Source of the DNA: Kitasatospora atroaurantiaca
GTDB taxonomy: Bacteria > Actinomycetota > Actinomycetes > Streptomycetales > Streptomycetaceae
Length of the DNA: 64,000 nucleotides
NCBI RefSeq assembly: GCF_007828955.1
Contig: NZ_VIVR01000001.1
Location: 6,944,001 to 7,008,000, forward strand
Direction: 5' to 3'
How positions within the stretch are numbered: the stretch's first letter is position 1; each line of letters starts with the position of its first letter. The notes under the pieces are model-generated. The model ran no database searches, was not told the DNA's origin, and saw only the letters and a program-made list of their open reading frames with translations. This document shows positions 34,731-43,482 of this stretch, piece after piece. The position numbers were made by a program, and so were the translations under genes.

Positions 34731-35237
34731 ATGGCCCAGTTCACCGTCAACACCCAGCGATTCGACCCCTACAAGAACTTCAAGTTCCGCGTACGTTGGG
34801 ACGGTCGGTACGTCCTCGGCGTCAGCAAGGTCAGCGGGCTGAAACGCACCACCGAGGTGGTCAAACACCGGGAGGGCGGCGACCCGTCGAGCAGCCGGAA
34901 GTCGCCGGGGCGGACGGAGTACGAGGCGATCACTCTGGAGCGCGGCGTCACCCACGACCCCGAGTTCGAGCAGTGGGCCGACAAGGTGTGGAACTACGGT
35001 TCCGTCGGAGCCGAGTCCGCGCTGAAGAGCTTCCGCAAGGACGTGACCATCGAGGTCTACAACGAGGCCGGGCAGCTGGTCCTCGCCTACAAGGTGTACC
35101 GCTGCTGGGTCTCCGAGTACCAGGCCCTGCCGGACCTCGACGCCAACGCCAACGCCGTGGCCATCCAGCACCTCAAGCTGGAGAACGAGGGCTGGGAGCG
35201 CGATGCCGAGGTCCCCGAGCCGCAGGAGCAGGGGTGA
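34731..35237 (+). CDS. eCIS inner tube protein
   Basis: 168 residues, ATG preceded by AGGAGAG. It belongs to the T4 gp19-like tail tube family: DPYKNFKFRVRWDGRYVLGVSKVSGLKRTTEVV at the N-terminus, GRTEYEAITLERGVTHDPEFEQWADKVW in the middle, and AIQHLKLENEGWERD at the end. Rings of this protein form the rigid tube propelled by the sheath, which holds the payload in eCIS particles. It is the only tube gene here, whereas many eCIS have two or three. It follows sheath 2 by 34 bp. Confidence 0.95.
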   Translation: MAQFTVNTQRFDPYKNFKFRVRWDGRYVLGVSKVSGLKRTTEVVKHREGGDPSSSRKSPGRTEYEAITLERGVTHDPEFEQWADKVWNYGSVGAESALKSFRKDVTIEVYNEAGQLVLAYKVYRCWVSEYQALPDLDANANAVAIQHLKLENEGWERDAEVPEPQEQG

Positions 35238-35241
35238 GGGC

Positions 35242-36045
35242 GTGACCGAGTCGGGTACGGCGTGGGGGGACGACGCCGGTCTGCGTCCGCTGACGGATCA
35301 ACTCCTTCTCGACACCTGGGAGCGGGCAAGCGCCCTCGCCCCGGTCAGTCGGCCGCTGGCGCTGCTGGCCACGGCCTATCCGCAGTACGGCTGGGAGCAG
35401 CTGGCCGCCGAGCCGCTCGGCCGTTGCGACTCCCTGCTCGCGGAACTGCGCCGTTCGCTGGTCGGAGACCTCGTGGAGGCGGTGGCGTCCTGCCCCTCCT
35501 GCTCGGACGTCGTGGAGGTCTCCTTCTCACTGGCCCGGCTGCTCGAGAGCGGCGCGGCTCAGGGCGGTGGATCCGAGAGCGGCGCCGCCGAGGGCGCCGA
35601 GGCCGGGGTGGAGCTGAGCGTCACGGCCGAGGGTCATGAGATCCGGTGCCGGCCGGTGACCGCGGGCGACCTGGTCGCCGTACGGGGCGTACCCGACCCC
35701 GCGTCGGCCCTGCTGGCGCGGTGCGTCATGGAGGCCAGCCGGCTCGGCAGAGCGGTACCGCCCGAGGAGCTCCCGGAGGGGGCGCGCTCCGCGGTGGAGG
35801 AGGCCCTGGCGGCCGCGGATCCGCAGGCGGAGACGCTGCTCGGCCTCGGCTGCCCGGCCTGCGGCACGGAATGGTGGGCGCCGTTCGACCTCGCGGCCTT
35901 CCTCTGGGCCGAGGTCGAGCGGCTGGCGATGCACACCCTGGGCGAGGTCGACACGCTCGCCCGGGCCTACGGCTGGCGGGAGTCGGACATCCTGGCGCTC
36001 GGTCAGCTCCGGCGCCGCCGGTATCTGGACCTGGTGATGGCATGA
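35242..36045 (+). CDS. eCIS baseplate-type protein with two CxxC motifs
   Basis: 267 residues from GTG 35242, 4 bp after the tube stop. Two cysteine pairs, CPSC (about residue 81) and CPAC (about residue 208), suggest a structural zinc site bridging the two halves. The C-terminus (EVDTLARAYGWRESDILALGQLRRRRYLDLVMA) matches the conserved ending of phage baseplate proteins of the T4 gp26/gp51-like group found in eCIS clusters. Its likely role is in baseplate assembly. The middle has a low-complexity Gly/Ala/Glu stretch. The stop overlaps the next start (ATGA). Confidence 0.7.
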   Translation: MTESGTAWGDDAGLRPLTDQLLLDTWERASALAPVSRPLALLATAYPQYGWEQLAAEPLGRCDSLLAELRRSLVGDLVEAVASCPSCSDVVEVSFSLARLLESGAAQGGGSESGAAEGAEAGVELSVTAEGHEIRCRPVTAGDLVAVRGVPDPASALLARCVMEASRLGRAVPPEELPEGARSAVEEALAAADPQAETLLGLGCPACGTEWWAPFDLAAFLWAEVERLAMHTLGEVDTLARAYGWRESDILALGQLRRRRYLDLVMA

Positions 36046-36980
36046 ACGGGCAGCCGGGCGGGTCCCGGACGTCGTCGGTCGCCGGAGCCGGTGGCTTCCT
36101 GGCGCGGATCGCCGCACGTGCCGAGGGCGGGAGCGTGTTGGGGCAGCTGCGTCCGCGTCCCGTCTCGCGGTTCGAACAGGTCCGTGACGAGTGGGAAGCC
36201 GACGGGTACGAGCGCTTCGCCGACCCGATCCTCCCCATGGATCCGGCGCCATCGCACAGCACTTGGGCAGCCCCGGAGGCCCACCCCCTGGTCGCCGCAC
36301 CCGTGTCGCCGCAGCCCCCGCAGGCGGTTTCGGCCGGTGCGGACGGGCGGGCCCTCGGGGCCGGTCGGAGGGGCGTGGCCTGGGCCGAAGAGGCAGCGGT
36401 CGATGTCCGGGCCGAGTCGGCCCCAGGGTGGCCGCACGCCTTCGTGACCGAGAACGAGTCCGTGAGCCCGGTATCCGTCGATGCGCCGCCGGCCGTTGCC
36501 TCGCAGGCCAGTGTCACCCCGGCTCGTGCCGTACTGCCCCGTACCTTTGACACGGCTTCACCCGCCCCGGCACCTGTCGCGCCGGCGATCCAGACGACCC
36601 AGACGACCCAGACGGCCCGGACGGCCCGGACGGCCCGGACGGCCCGCGGCGAGAGCCGTGAGGTGCTCGACGGCGGACGGCCGTCACCCCGCCCCGGCCG
36701 GGAACGGACCGAAGCTCCGGAGCCGCAGCCACCGTCCCCGGCCGGCGAGGGGGCGGGGCTTCCCGAGCGGGTCGACCGGTCCGAGCAGCGGTCGGTTGCG
36801 GCGCGCCGCCGCCAGGCGCCCCCGTCGGCGGCGGCTCCGGTCGTCCACGTCACCATCGGCCGCGTCGAGGTACGTGCCGTCTCCCCAGGGACGGCCCGAG
36901 CGGAGCGCAGCCGCCCCGAGGAGCCTGCCGTGGCCGCGCTCGACCAGTATCTCCGGCGACGCGCGAGGAGCCGGGGATGA
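36042..36980 (+). CDS. Proline-rich protein of the eCIS operon, function unknown
   Basis: 312 residues. A conserved-looking N-terminal part (GGFLARIAARAEGGSVLGQLRPRPVSRFEQ) leads into a long disordered Pro/Ala/Arg region with a QTTQTTQTARTARTARTARG repeat (DNA about 36592-36650). The end carries a short beta-like motif, VVHVTIGRVEVRAV, and DQYLRRRA. Proteins with this H-V-T-I-G-R-V-E-V-R-A ending recur in eCIS operons at this position, from memory; their role is not established. Start and stop overlap the neighbours by 4 bp, so it is translated with them. A scaffold, chaperone or assembly role is possible. Confidence 0.6.
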   Translation: MNGQPGGSRTSSVAGAGGFLARIAARAEGGSVLGQLRPRPVSRFEQVRDEWEADGYERFADPILPMDPAPSHSTWAAPEAHPLVAAPVSPQPPQAVSAGADGRALGAGRRGVAWAEEAAVDVRAESAPGWPHAFVTENESVSPVSVDAPPAVASQASVTPARAVLPRTFDTASPAPAPVAPAIQTTQTTQTARTARTARTARGESREVLDGGRPSPRPGRERTEAPEPQPPSPAGEGAGLPERVDRSEQRSVAARRRQAPPSAAAPVVHVTIGRVEVRAVSPGTARAERSRPEEPAVAALDQYLRRRARSRG

Positions 36981-38206
36981 GTACGGGACGTGCCATCGAA
37001 GCCGTCACCCAGACCCTCCGCTCCCTGCTCACACCGGTGACCCCGCAGGTCACCGCGCGGCCGCTGGACCAGGCCCGGGGAGCGGGAGCCGGCGGCCTGC
37101 AGCTCAATCTCTTCCTCTACGACATTGCGCCCAACGCGGCCTGGCGCAACCTCGAACCGCCCGCCCGGTCAGCCGGCGGCGGTCTGCACCCGCCGCTGGC
37201 CCTCGACCTGCACTACCTGGTGACGGCCTACAGCGACACCCAGGACGAGGCGCCGGCACACCGTCTCCTCGGCGAGGCCATGCAGCTGCTGCACGACGGC
37301 GCGCTGCTGGCGCGCACCAAGCTCGAGGGCGTCCTCGCCGACGCCGGGGTGCACCTGCAGCCGGACCGGGTCCGGCTGACGCCGGTTCGCCTCGGCATCG
37401 ACGAGCAGTCCAAACTGTGGTCGGGGTTCCAGACCCAGTACCGGCTCTCGGTGGGCTATCAGGCCTCCGTCGTGCTCATCGACACCCTGAAGCCGCCGGA
37501 GGCCCCGCTCCCGGTGCTGCGGCGCGGCCGCGAGCCTCTGGACCCGCTGGGCCAGGACCAGGGCGTGCCCGTGGTCGGTGGCGCGGCGCCCCGGCTGGAC
37601 GCGCTCACCGTGGCCGCGTGGCGTGGCAACCCCTCCCTCCCCGCCCGGACGGGGGATCAACTCGTGCTCGAGGGCGAGGGCCTGGCGGGTGGTCCGGTCC
37701 GTGGCCGGTTCAGCCATCCGCGGCTCGGCGCGCCGCTCTGGGAGGACGCCGCGGCGGGTTCCACGGCCGAGCGGGTGCTGCTGCCCGTCCCCGCCGGGCT
37801 GCCCGCCGGAGTCGCCACCGTCACGCTGGCCATCGGGCCGCCCGCCGGGCCGCTGATCACCAGCAACTCCCTACCGCTGCCGGTCGCCGTCCGGTTGGGT
37901 CAACCGGTCCTCGGGCCGGCGGGTGCCGGCTCCGTCCCGGTGACCGTGCCGTGCGACCGCCTGCTCGTCGACGACCAGGCCGTGCTGCTGCTCGTGGGCG
38001 GCGGCCAACTGCCGCCCACGGCCGCCGTCCGGGCCGGGGTCGACCTCTCCTTTGACGTGCCGCGCACGGCGCCCGCGGGGACGGCACTCACGCTGCGACT
38101 GAGGGTGGACGGCATCGACTCGATCCCGCTGCCCGAGCCGGACGCGGACCCGGCGAAGCCACTGCCCACGCAGTTCGACCCCGCCCAGCAGGTGGTGCTG
38201 CCATGA
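36977..38206 (+). CDS. DUF4255 protein, probable eCIS cap/tail terminator (Afp16/Pvc16-like)
   Basis: 409 residues. The N-terminal half is DUF4255-like: AIEAVTQTLRSLLTPVTPQVTARPLDQARG, LNLFLYDIAPNAAWRN, LHYLVTAYSDTQDEAPAHRLLGEAMQLLH, ending in QYRLSVGYQASVVLID. This matches Afp16/Pvc16, which caps the distal end of sheath and tube and fixes particle length. The second half is made of beta-sandwich-like segments (GDQLVLEGEGLAGGPVRGRF; VLLPVPAGLPAGVATVTLAI), an IPT/Ig-like extension seen in actinobacterial versions. Overlaps both neighbours by 4 bp. Confidence 0.85.
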   Translation: MSTGRAIEAVTQTLRSLLTPVTPQVTARPLDQARGAGAGGLQLNLFLYDIAPNAAWRNLEPPARSAGGGLHPPLALDLHYLVTAYSDTQDEAPAHRLLGEAMQLLHDGALLARTKLEGVLADAGVHLQPDRVRLTPVRLGIDEQSKLWSGFQTQYRLSVGYQASVVLIDTLKPPEAPLPVLRRGREPLDPLGQDQGVPVVGGAAPRLDALTVAAWRGNPSLPARTGDQLVLEGEGLAGGPVRGRFSHPRLGAPLWEDAAAGSTAERVLLPVPAGLPAGVATVTLAIGPPAGPLITSNSLPLPVAVRLGQPVLGPAGAGSVPVTVPCDRLLVDDQAVLLLVGGGQLPPTAAVRAGVDLSFDVPRTAPAGTALTLRLRVDGIDSIPLPEPDADPAKPLPTQFDPAQQVVLP

Positions 38207-40473
38207 CCGGGGTGACCGAAGAGACCTCCTCCGCCTCCGCGAGCTGGGAGGACAGGAACAACGCGTATCTGGGCGCCTCCCTGCACTGGCTGCGCCTGCG
38301 CCTCCAGGCCGTGGCCGAGGATCTCCACCGCCAGGCCCGTCCGGCCGCCCCGCACACCGCGACGCCGAGTGAGCCCGCTCCGGGGCCGGTGCCGGCGCCG
38401 ACGCCGGCGCCTGCCCCGACCACGGATGTGCGCGAGGGCCGCCGCTGGTGGTCGCCCCGCGAACGCCCTCAGTCGGCGCCTCTGCAGGCCGCACCCCCCG
38501 GTCCCTCCGACAGCCCGCAGCCCACGCCCGCCCCGGGCCGGGCGGACGGCACACCCGAGCCGCCCGACGTGCTCGCCCTCGCCGCCGAGGCCCGTGACGC
38601 AGCCGCGGCGGCCGTGCACTCGGCCCACGAGGAGCTGTCCGAGAGGCTGGGCCTGACAGCCTTCGAACGGGACGTGCTGCTGCTTGCCGCGGCACGCGAG
38701 TTCGACCCGGCGGTGGACGCGCTCAGCGCGGCGGCCGGCGCGGGTGGTCAGCTGCCCGGTCCGACCTTCGGGCTCGCGCTCCGCCTCTTCGACCAGCCGG
38801 CGTGGGACGCGCTCTCGCCGGAGCGCCCGCTGCGCCGTCTCCGGCTCGTCCAGCTGGACGGCACCGGGGGCCTGACCGCCTGCGTGCTGCGCGCGGACGA
38901 GCGGGTGGCCAACTACCTCAAGGGCCTGGACCACCTCGACGAACGGCTGGCCGAGACGGTCGTCCCGCTGGACGACGGCGACGGAGCCGTCGCGCCCTCG
39001 GCCTCCCAGCGGGAGGCCGCGCAGGCACTGCGCTCCCGGATGCGTCAGCCGGTCTCCGACGGCCGTCCGCCGGTGGTCAACATGGTGGGCCCGGACGCGG
39101 CGAGCAAGCAGTTGACGGCAGGTCAGATCGCCGCCGAGATGGGGCGGTCCCTGGTCAGGGTCCCGGTGTCCGCGCTGCCGGTGCAGCCCGCCGCCGCCGG
39201 GCTCACCGCGCGCCTCTGGGAGCGCGAGACATTGCTGGCGCCGCTGGCCCTCTACCTGGACGCGGGCGACGAGATCGGCGAGCACGGCCCCGAGACGGCT
39301 GCGGCGGTCGGCCGCCTGCTCGCCCAGGTGCACGGACCGGTCTTCCTGGACAGCCGTGAGGTGTGGCCGCACCTGGGCCCGAGCGCTCTGGTGGTCGACG
39401 TGGCCGGGCCGACCGCGGGCGAGCAGCGGGCCGTCTGGGCCGCGGCGCTCGGGCCCGGAGAGGAGCAGCTGGCAGGTGAGCTGGCCGCCCAGTTCGACCT
39501 CGACCCGGTGGCACTGGGCCGCGCTGCCCTGGCCGTCGGCGACGGGGAGGCGGGTGAGGACGCCGACCAGCTTCGCTCCCGGGTGTGGGGCGCCTGTCTG
39601 GCGGTGACCAGGCCCCGGCTCGACCTGCTCGCCCAGCGGCTGGACATCCGCGCCCGCCGCGAGGACCTGGTCCTACCGGAGATCATCACGGAGCAGCTCG
39701 ACCGGATCCGCGACCAGGTTCGCCATCGCGCGGTGGTGTACGAGGACTGGGGCGTTGCGCGGCAGACGTCCAGAGGGCTCGGCATCACCGCGCTCTTCGC
39801 AGGGGAGAGCGGCACGGGGAAGACCACGACGGCGGAGGTGCTCGCGCACGAGCTCTCCCTCGACCTGTACCGCATCGACCTCTCGGCGGTGGTGAACAAG
39901 TACATCGGCGAGACCGAGAAGAACCTGCGCAGGCTCTTCGACGCGGCCGAGCGCGGCGGCGCGATCCTCTTCTTCGACGAGGCCGACGCGCTCTACGGCC
40001 GTCGCAGCGAGGTCAAGGACAGCCACGACCGCTATGCCAACGTCCAGATCAGCTATCTGCTGCAGCGGATGGAGTCCTACCGCGGTCTGGCGATCCTGGC
40101 GACCAACATGAAGGGCGCGATGGACCAGGCGTTCACCAGGCGACTGCGCTTCGTGCTGGACTTCCCGTTCCCCGGGCCCACCGAGCGTGAGGCGATCTGG
40201 CGCCGGGCCTTCGCGCCGGGCGTCGCCACCGACCTCGACCACGCCCGGCTGGCCCGGTTCGGGCTGACGGGCGGCAGCATCCACAACATCGCGATGAACG
40301 CCACCTTCGCGGCCGCGAGCACGAGCGACCGGGTCGCCGGCATGCCGCAGGTGCTGTCAGCCGTCCGGATGGAGTGCCGCAAGCTCGGTCTCGTCCTGGA
40401 CGAGGGCGAGTTCCGGTGGGAGCCCCCGGCGGCCGCCGTCGCGGCGCCCGGGGGAGAGGGGAGCCGGCCATGA
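38203..40473 (+). CDS. AAA+ ATPase of the eCIS (Afp15/Pvc15-like)
   Basis: 756 residues. A Pro-rich disordered stretch (about 50-125) precedes a helical N-terminal domain, a degenerate ATPase-like middle part, and an active AAA+ module with Walker A GESGTGKT (534-541) and Walker B ILFFDEAD (Asp592, Glu593). Sensor 1 follows in AILATNMKGAMDQAFTRRLRFVLDF with the arginine finger region. Afp15-type ATPases are found in essentially all eCIS operons and are required for assembly or cargo loading in the systems studied. Translational coupling (ATGA) to both neighbours. Confidence 0.92.
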   Translation: MTGVTEETSSASASWEDRNNAYLGASLHWLRLRLQAVAEDLHRQARPAAPHTATPSEPAPGPVPAPTPAPAPTTDVREGRRWWSPRERPQSAPLQAAPPGPSDSPQPTPAPGRADGTPEPPDVLALAAEARDAAAAAVHSAHEELSERLGLTAFERDVLLLAAAREFDPAVDALSAAAGAGGQLPGPTFGLALRLFDQPAWDALSPERPLRRLRLVQLDGTGGLTACVLRADERVANYLKGLDHLDERLAETVVPLDDGDGAVAPSASQREAAQALRSRMRQPVSDGRPPVVNMVGPDAASKQLTAGQIAAEMGRSLVRVPVSALPVQPAAAGLTARLWERETLLAPLALYLDAGDEIGEHGPETAAAVGRLLAQVHGPVFLDSREVWPHLGPSALVVDVAGPTAGEQRAVWAAALGPGEEQLAGELAAQFDLDPVALGRAALAVGDGEAGEDADQLRSRVWGACLAVTRPRLDLLAQRLDIRARREDLVLPEIITEQLDRIRDQVRHRAVVYEDWGVARQTSRGLGITALFAGESGTGKTTTAEVLAHELSLDLYRIDLSAVVNKYIGETEKNLRRLFDAAERGGAILFFDEADALYGRRSEVKDSHDRYANVQISYLLQRMESYRGLAILATNMKGAMDQAFTRRLRFVLDFPFPGPTEREAIWRRAFAPGVATDLDHARLARFGLTGGSIHNIAMNATFAAASTSDRVAGMPQVLSAVRMECRKLGLVLDEGEFRWEPPAAAVAAPGGEGSRP

Positions 40474-40742
40474 ACGTCACCGTGCACATCGAGCGGCTGG
40501 TGCTCGAAGGCGTCGATCTGGGCCCGGGCGCCGCCGGGCGGCTTCGGGCGGCTCTGGCCCAGGCGCTGTCGGAGGCGCTGGCCGGACAGCCCGTCCCCTG
40601 GCCGGCGCTGCGCGCGCCGACCCGGCTGACGGTGTCGCTGCCTGCGGGTGGAGCCCTGGGCCCGGGGCCGGCCGCAGCGCTCGGCCGTGACACCGGCCGG
40701 GCGCTGGGGGCCGGGTTCACTGCCGGGGGAGGTGCGGCGTGA
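40470..40742 (+). CDS. Small eCIS operon protein, function unknown
   Basis: 90 residues starting NVTVHIERLVLEGVDLGPGAAGRLRAALAQALSEAL. A beta strand with alternating hydrophobics is followed by an amphipathic helix and a Gly/Ala-rich tail (GRDTGRALGAGFTAGGGAA). The opening resembles the VVHVTIGRVEV strand that ends the 312-residue protein of this operon, so the two could share a docking element. Overlaps the ATPase stop and the next start by 4 bp each. The position suggests an assembly factor or partner of the ATPase. Confidence 0.65.
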   Translation: MNVTVHIERLVLEGVDLGPGAAGRLRAALAQALSEALAGQPVPWPALRAPTRLTVSLPAGGALGPGPAAALGRDTGRALGAGFTAGGGAA

Positions 40743-41398
40743 CGGGCTTCCCGCGTTCCCCCCGTCTGATGCGGGGCGGCATCGTGCAGCTCGACCCGGC
40801 CTCCGGTTCGGTGCTGCGGATCATCGCCCTGCAGTACAACCCCGACAGCCTGAGCCGAAGCTTCCAGGTCCAGGACACCGGTGATGAGCGTCATCAGCGC
40901 TCCCAACCGCTCCGGTTCAAGGCGCCGCCGGTGGAGACGGTCAAGGTCGAAGCCGAACTGGACGCGGCCGACCAGCTCGAATTCCCGGACGCATACCCGG
41001 ACGCCGGGCAGGTCGGGGTGCACCCGCAGCTGGCCGTGCTCGAGCTGCTGGCCTACCCGACGGTGGATCAGCTCGTCGCCGCCGACCGGTCCGCCGCGGC
41101 GGGCTCGCTGGAGATCCTGCCGCTGGAGGCGCCGGTCACCGTCTTCGTCTGGAGCCCCAGCCGCATCATGCCGGTCCGGATCACCGAGCTGTCGGTGACC
41201 GAGGAGGCCTTCGACCCGGCCCTCAACCCGCTGCGGGCCAAGGTGCAGCTCGGCATGCGAGTCCTGTCGGTCAACGACGTCGGTTTCGACCACCGGGCCG
41301 GCGGGCTCTACATCGCCCATCAGCGCCGGCTCGAGGCGCTGGCCGCCCGGGCCGGCACCGCCGGCTTCGCCGCGCTCGGTATCGGAGGCCTGACATGA
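40739..41398 (+). CDS. eCIS tube-initiator/adaptor protein (Afp7-like)
   Basis: 219 residues, GTG start overlapping the previous stop. The pattern GGIVQLDPASGSVLRIIALQYNPDSLSRSFQ, then LEFPDAYP...VHPQLAVLELLAYP, and the signature PSRIMPVRITELSVTEEAFDPALNPLRAKVQLGMRVLSV, is typical of the Afp7/gp53-type LysM-containing adaptor between tube and baseplate hub. The Asn-Pro in DPALNPLRA is part of the conserved C-terminal motif. It nucleates tube assembly on the baseplate. Confidence 0.8.
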   Translation: MTGFPRSPRLMRGGIVQLDPASGSVLRIIALQYNPDSLSRSFQVQDTGDERHQRSQPLRFKAPPVETVKVEAELDAADQLEFPDAYPDAGQVGVHPQLAVLELLAYPTVDQLVAADRSAAAGSLEILPLEAPVTVFVWSPSRIMPVRITELSVTEEAFDPALNPLRAKVQLGMRVLSVNDVGFDHRAGGLYIAHQRRLEALAARAGTAGFAALGIGGLT

Positions 41399-41757
41399 CG
41401 TCCCCCCAGCTCTTCCCGTCCGGGCTGCCGCAGTCGCCGGAGTCCCCGGCCTTCCCCGCCACCAGCCGCTACGCCGGGCTGCCCCTGGCGATGGCGGAGC
41501 TGGACGGCCGTCAGGTGCGCTACGTCACCCGCCGGTTCGTGCCGCAGCCGGAGCGCTTCGCGATGCTGCGCGAGCATCCCGTCGCCGAGGGGGAGCGTCC
41601 CGACACCCTCGCGGCCGCCGAGCTCGGCGATCCGGAGCGGTTCTGGGTGCTCTGCGACGCCAACGGCGCCCTGCACCCGGCCGAGCTGACCTCCATCGTC
41701 GGCCGACGACTGCGGATCACGCTGCCCGAAGGGGTACCGGGGGCGGCCGATGCTTAG
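41395..41757 (+). CDS. Small eCIS baseplate/LysM-like protein
   Basis: 120 residues. A Pro-rich leader leads to SRYAGLPLAMAELDGRQVRYVTRRFVPQPERFAMLREHPVAEGERPDTLAAAELGDPERFWVLCDANG, in which V-x-EGERPDTLAAAELGDPERFW looks like a LysM/phage tail-protein-X repeat (G-D-x-L...ARxYG-PxxW). Such proteins help join tube and baseplate. Overlaps the previous stop by 4 bp and the next start by 8 bp. Confidence 0.7.
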   Translation: MTSPQLFPSGLPQSPESPAFPATSRYAGLPLAMAELDGRQVRYVTRRFVPQPERFAMLREHPVAEGERPDTLAAAELGDPERFWVLCDANGALHPAELTSIVGRRLRITLPEGVPGAADA

Positions 41758-42886
41758 CGGTTCGGTCCACCTCACCCTGCTCGTCGGCCCGGCCGTCCCC
41801 GTCCCGGTACCGCGGTTCGTCCTGGACGCCCTGACCGGCGTCACCGTGCACAGCACGGCCGAACCGGGCAAGCAGAGCGCCTTCGAGCTCACCTTCGAGC
41901 TGGAGAAGGGCTCGCTGCTGCCCACCGTCTTCCTCCTGGTCGGCGGGAGCCTGCCGCCGGTCCTCAGGGTGGTGATCACGGTCACCGTGGGCAGCATGCC
42001 CGAGGTACTGATCGACGGCGTCATGACCTCCACCAGTCTCGCCCCGGGGGCGAACGGCACGCCGTCCGTGCTGACCGTCCACGGCATGGATCTGACGGCC
42101 CTGATGGAGAAGATCGACGGCACCGGTACGCCGTTCCCGGCCCTGCCGGTGGCGGCGAGGGTGCTCACCGTGCTGGCCAAGTACGCCGCCTTCGGGGTAA
42201 TCCCGGCGGTGGTGCCCAGCCTCGTCCCCGATACGCCCAACCCGCTGGAGCGGGTCCCCGTCCAGCGCGGCACGGACCTGGCGTACCTGCGCCGGCTCGC
42301 CTCCCGCTCCGGCTACGTCTTCACACACATCCCCGGGCCGGTCCCCGGAGCCAGCATCGCCTACTGGGGGCCGCAGGCCAAGATCGGCCTGCCGCAGCCC
42401 GCACTCAACGTCGACCTGGACGTGCAGACCAACGTCGAGTCACTGAACTTCAGTTACGACGCCGAAGCCGCCACCCTGCCGGTGATCTTCATTCACCACC
42501 CGGAGACCAAGGCGATCATCCCGGTGCCCATCCCGGACGTCTCTCCGCTCAACCCCCCGCTCGGCGCGCTTCAGCCGATCCCCCACAGGATCCGCTACAT
42601 CCGGGAGACGGCCAAGCTCGGCATCGCCGAGGCCGTGCTGCTGGGAATGGCGAAGTCCTCCTCCGCGGCCGACGTGGTCACGGCCCAGGGCAGCCTCGAC
42701 GTCCAGCGGTACGGCCAGGTGCTGCGCCCGCGTGCGCTGGTCGGCGTCCGCGGCGCGGGCACGGCCTTCGACGGTCTCTACTTCGTCCAGTCGGTCGACC
42801 ACCAGCTCAAACGGGGCTCCTTCACCCAGCAGTTCACCCTGGTCCGCAACGGACTCGTCTCGACTCTCCCGGTGGTGCCGGTATGA
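41750..42886 (+). CDS. eCIS hub protein (gpD/gp27-like half of the Afp8 spike complex)
   Basis: 378 residues starting ATG 41750. The structure reads like the N-terminal part of VgrG/gpD: SAFELTFELEKGSLLPTVFLLVGG, VLIDGVMTSTSLAPGANGTPSVLTVHGMDLTALMEK, LERVPVQRGTDLAYLRRLASRSGYVFTHIPG and VGVRGAGTAFDGLYFVQSVDHQLKRGSFTQQFTLVRNGL. The last is the conserved domain boundary before the OB fold. In Afp8 the OB fold is fused; here it is a separate downstream gene. A trimer should form the adaptor between the six-fold tube and the spike. Confidence 0.88.
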   Translation: MLSGSVHLTLLVGPAVPVPVPRFVLDALTGVTVHSTAEPGKQSAFELTFELEKGSLLPTVFLLVGGSLPPVLRVVITVTVGSMPEVLIDGVMTSTSLAPGANGTPSVLTVHGMDLTALMEKIDGTGTPFPALPVAARVLTVLAKYAAFGVIPAVVPSLVPDTPNPLERVPVQRGTDLAYLRRLASRSGYVFTHIPGPVPGASIAYWGPQAKIGLPQPALNVDLDVQTNVESLNFSYDAEAATLPVIFIHHPETKAIIPVPIPDVSPLNPPLGALQPIPHRIRYIRETAKLGIAEAVLLGMAKSSSAADVVTAQGSLDVQRYGQVLRPRALVGVRGAGTAFDGLYFVQSVDHQLKRGSFTQQFTLVRNGLVSTLPVVPV

Positions 42887-43461
42887 CGATGACCGACGAC
42901 AGCGACTACACCGTCCCCTTCGGCGGGTCGGCCGATGCCGAGGAGGGCGGCGGTGGCGCGCGCTTCTACGGCAAGTACCGCGCCACCGTCGTCAACAACG
43001 TCGACCCGCTCGGGATCGGCCGGATCCAGGCGCTCGTGCCCGACGTCTCCGCCGTCCTGCCCTCCTCCTGGGCGTTGCCCTGTGTGCCGATCACCGGTCA
43101 GCAGAGCGGCGTCTGGGTGGTGCCGGCGGTCGGTGCCGGGGTCTGGGTGGAGTTCGAGCAGGGCGACCCCGACCACCCGATCTGGACGGGCGGCTTCTGG
43201 GGCAGCCGGGCCGAGGTGCCCGCGCTCGCCCAGGCGGGTGTCCCGGCCAGTCCGAGCATCGTCCTGCAGACCCTCGGACAGAACACGCTTGCCATCTCCG
43301 ACGCACCCGGCGCGGCCGGCGGGATCCTGCTCAAGGCCCGGAGCGGCGCCTCGATCACCGTCAACGACCAGGGAATCATCATCCAGAACGGCCGGGGTGC
43401 CAGCGTCGTGCTCAGCAACAACCAGGTCCTCGTCAACGTCAACGCACTCGTCGTGCAGTGA
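42883..43461 (+). CDS. eCIS central spike (baseplate assembly protein V / gp5 OB-fold)
   Basis: 192 residues. Residues about 25-110 form the OB fold typical of gpV/VgrG: GKYRATVVNNVDPLGIGRIQALVPDV, WALPCVPITGQQSGVWVVPAVGAGVWVEFEQGDPDHPIWTGGFWG. The last 60 residues are short alternating strands (GILLKARSGASITVND; GIIIQNGRGASVVLSNN) as in a triple-stranded beta-helix needle. The trimer forms the puncturing spike, to be tipped by the PAAR protein of the next gene. ATGA overlap with the hub gene; a second ATG lies 6 bp further on. Confidence 0.9.
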   Translation: MTMTDDSDYTVPFGGSADAEEGGGGARFYGKYRATVVNNVDPLGIGRIQALVPDVSAVLPSSWALPCVPITGQQSGVWVVPAVGAGVWVEFEQGDPDHPIWTGGFWGSRAEVPALAQAGVPASPSIVLQTLGQNTLAISDAPGAAGGILLKARSGASITVNDQGIIIQNGRGASVVLSNNQVLVNVNALVVQ

Positions 43462-43482
43462 CCGGAACCCAGGGAGACACCG

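Noticed and set aside
30932..34753. A 3.8-kb open frame on the minus strand across both sheath genes
   Set aside because: It is the mirror of the sheath genes: the C-poor wobble of the repeats removes stops on the other strand. The product is Arg/His/Pro-rich and has no domain.
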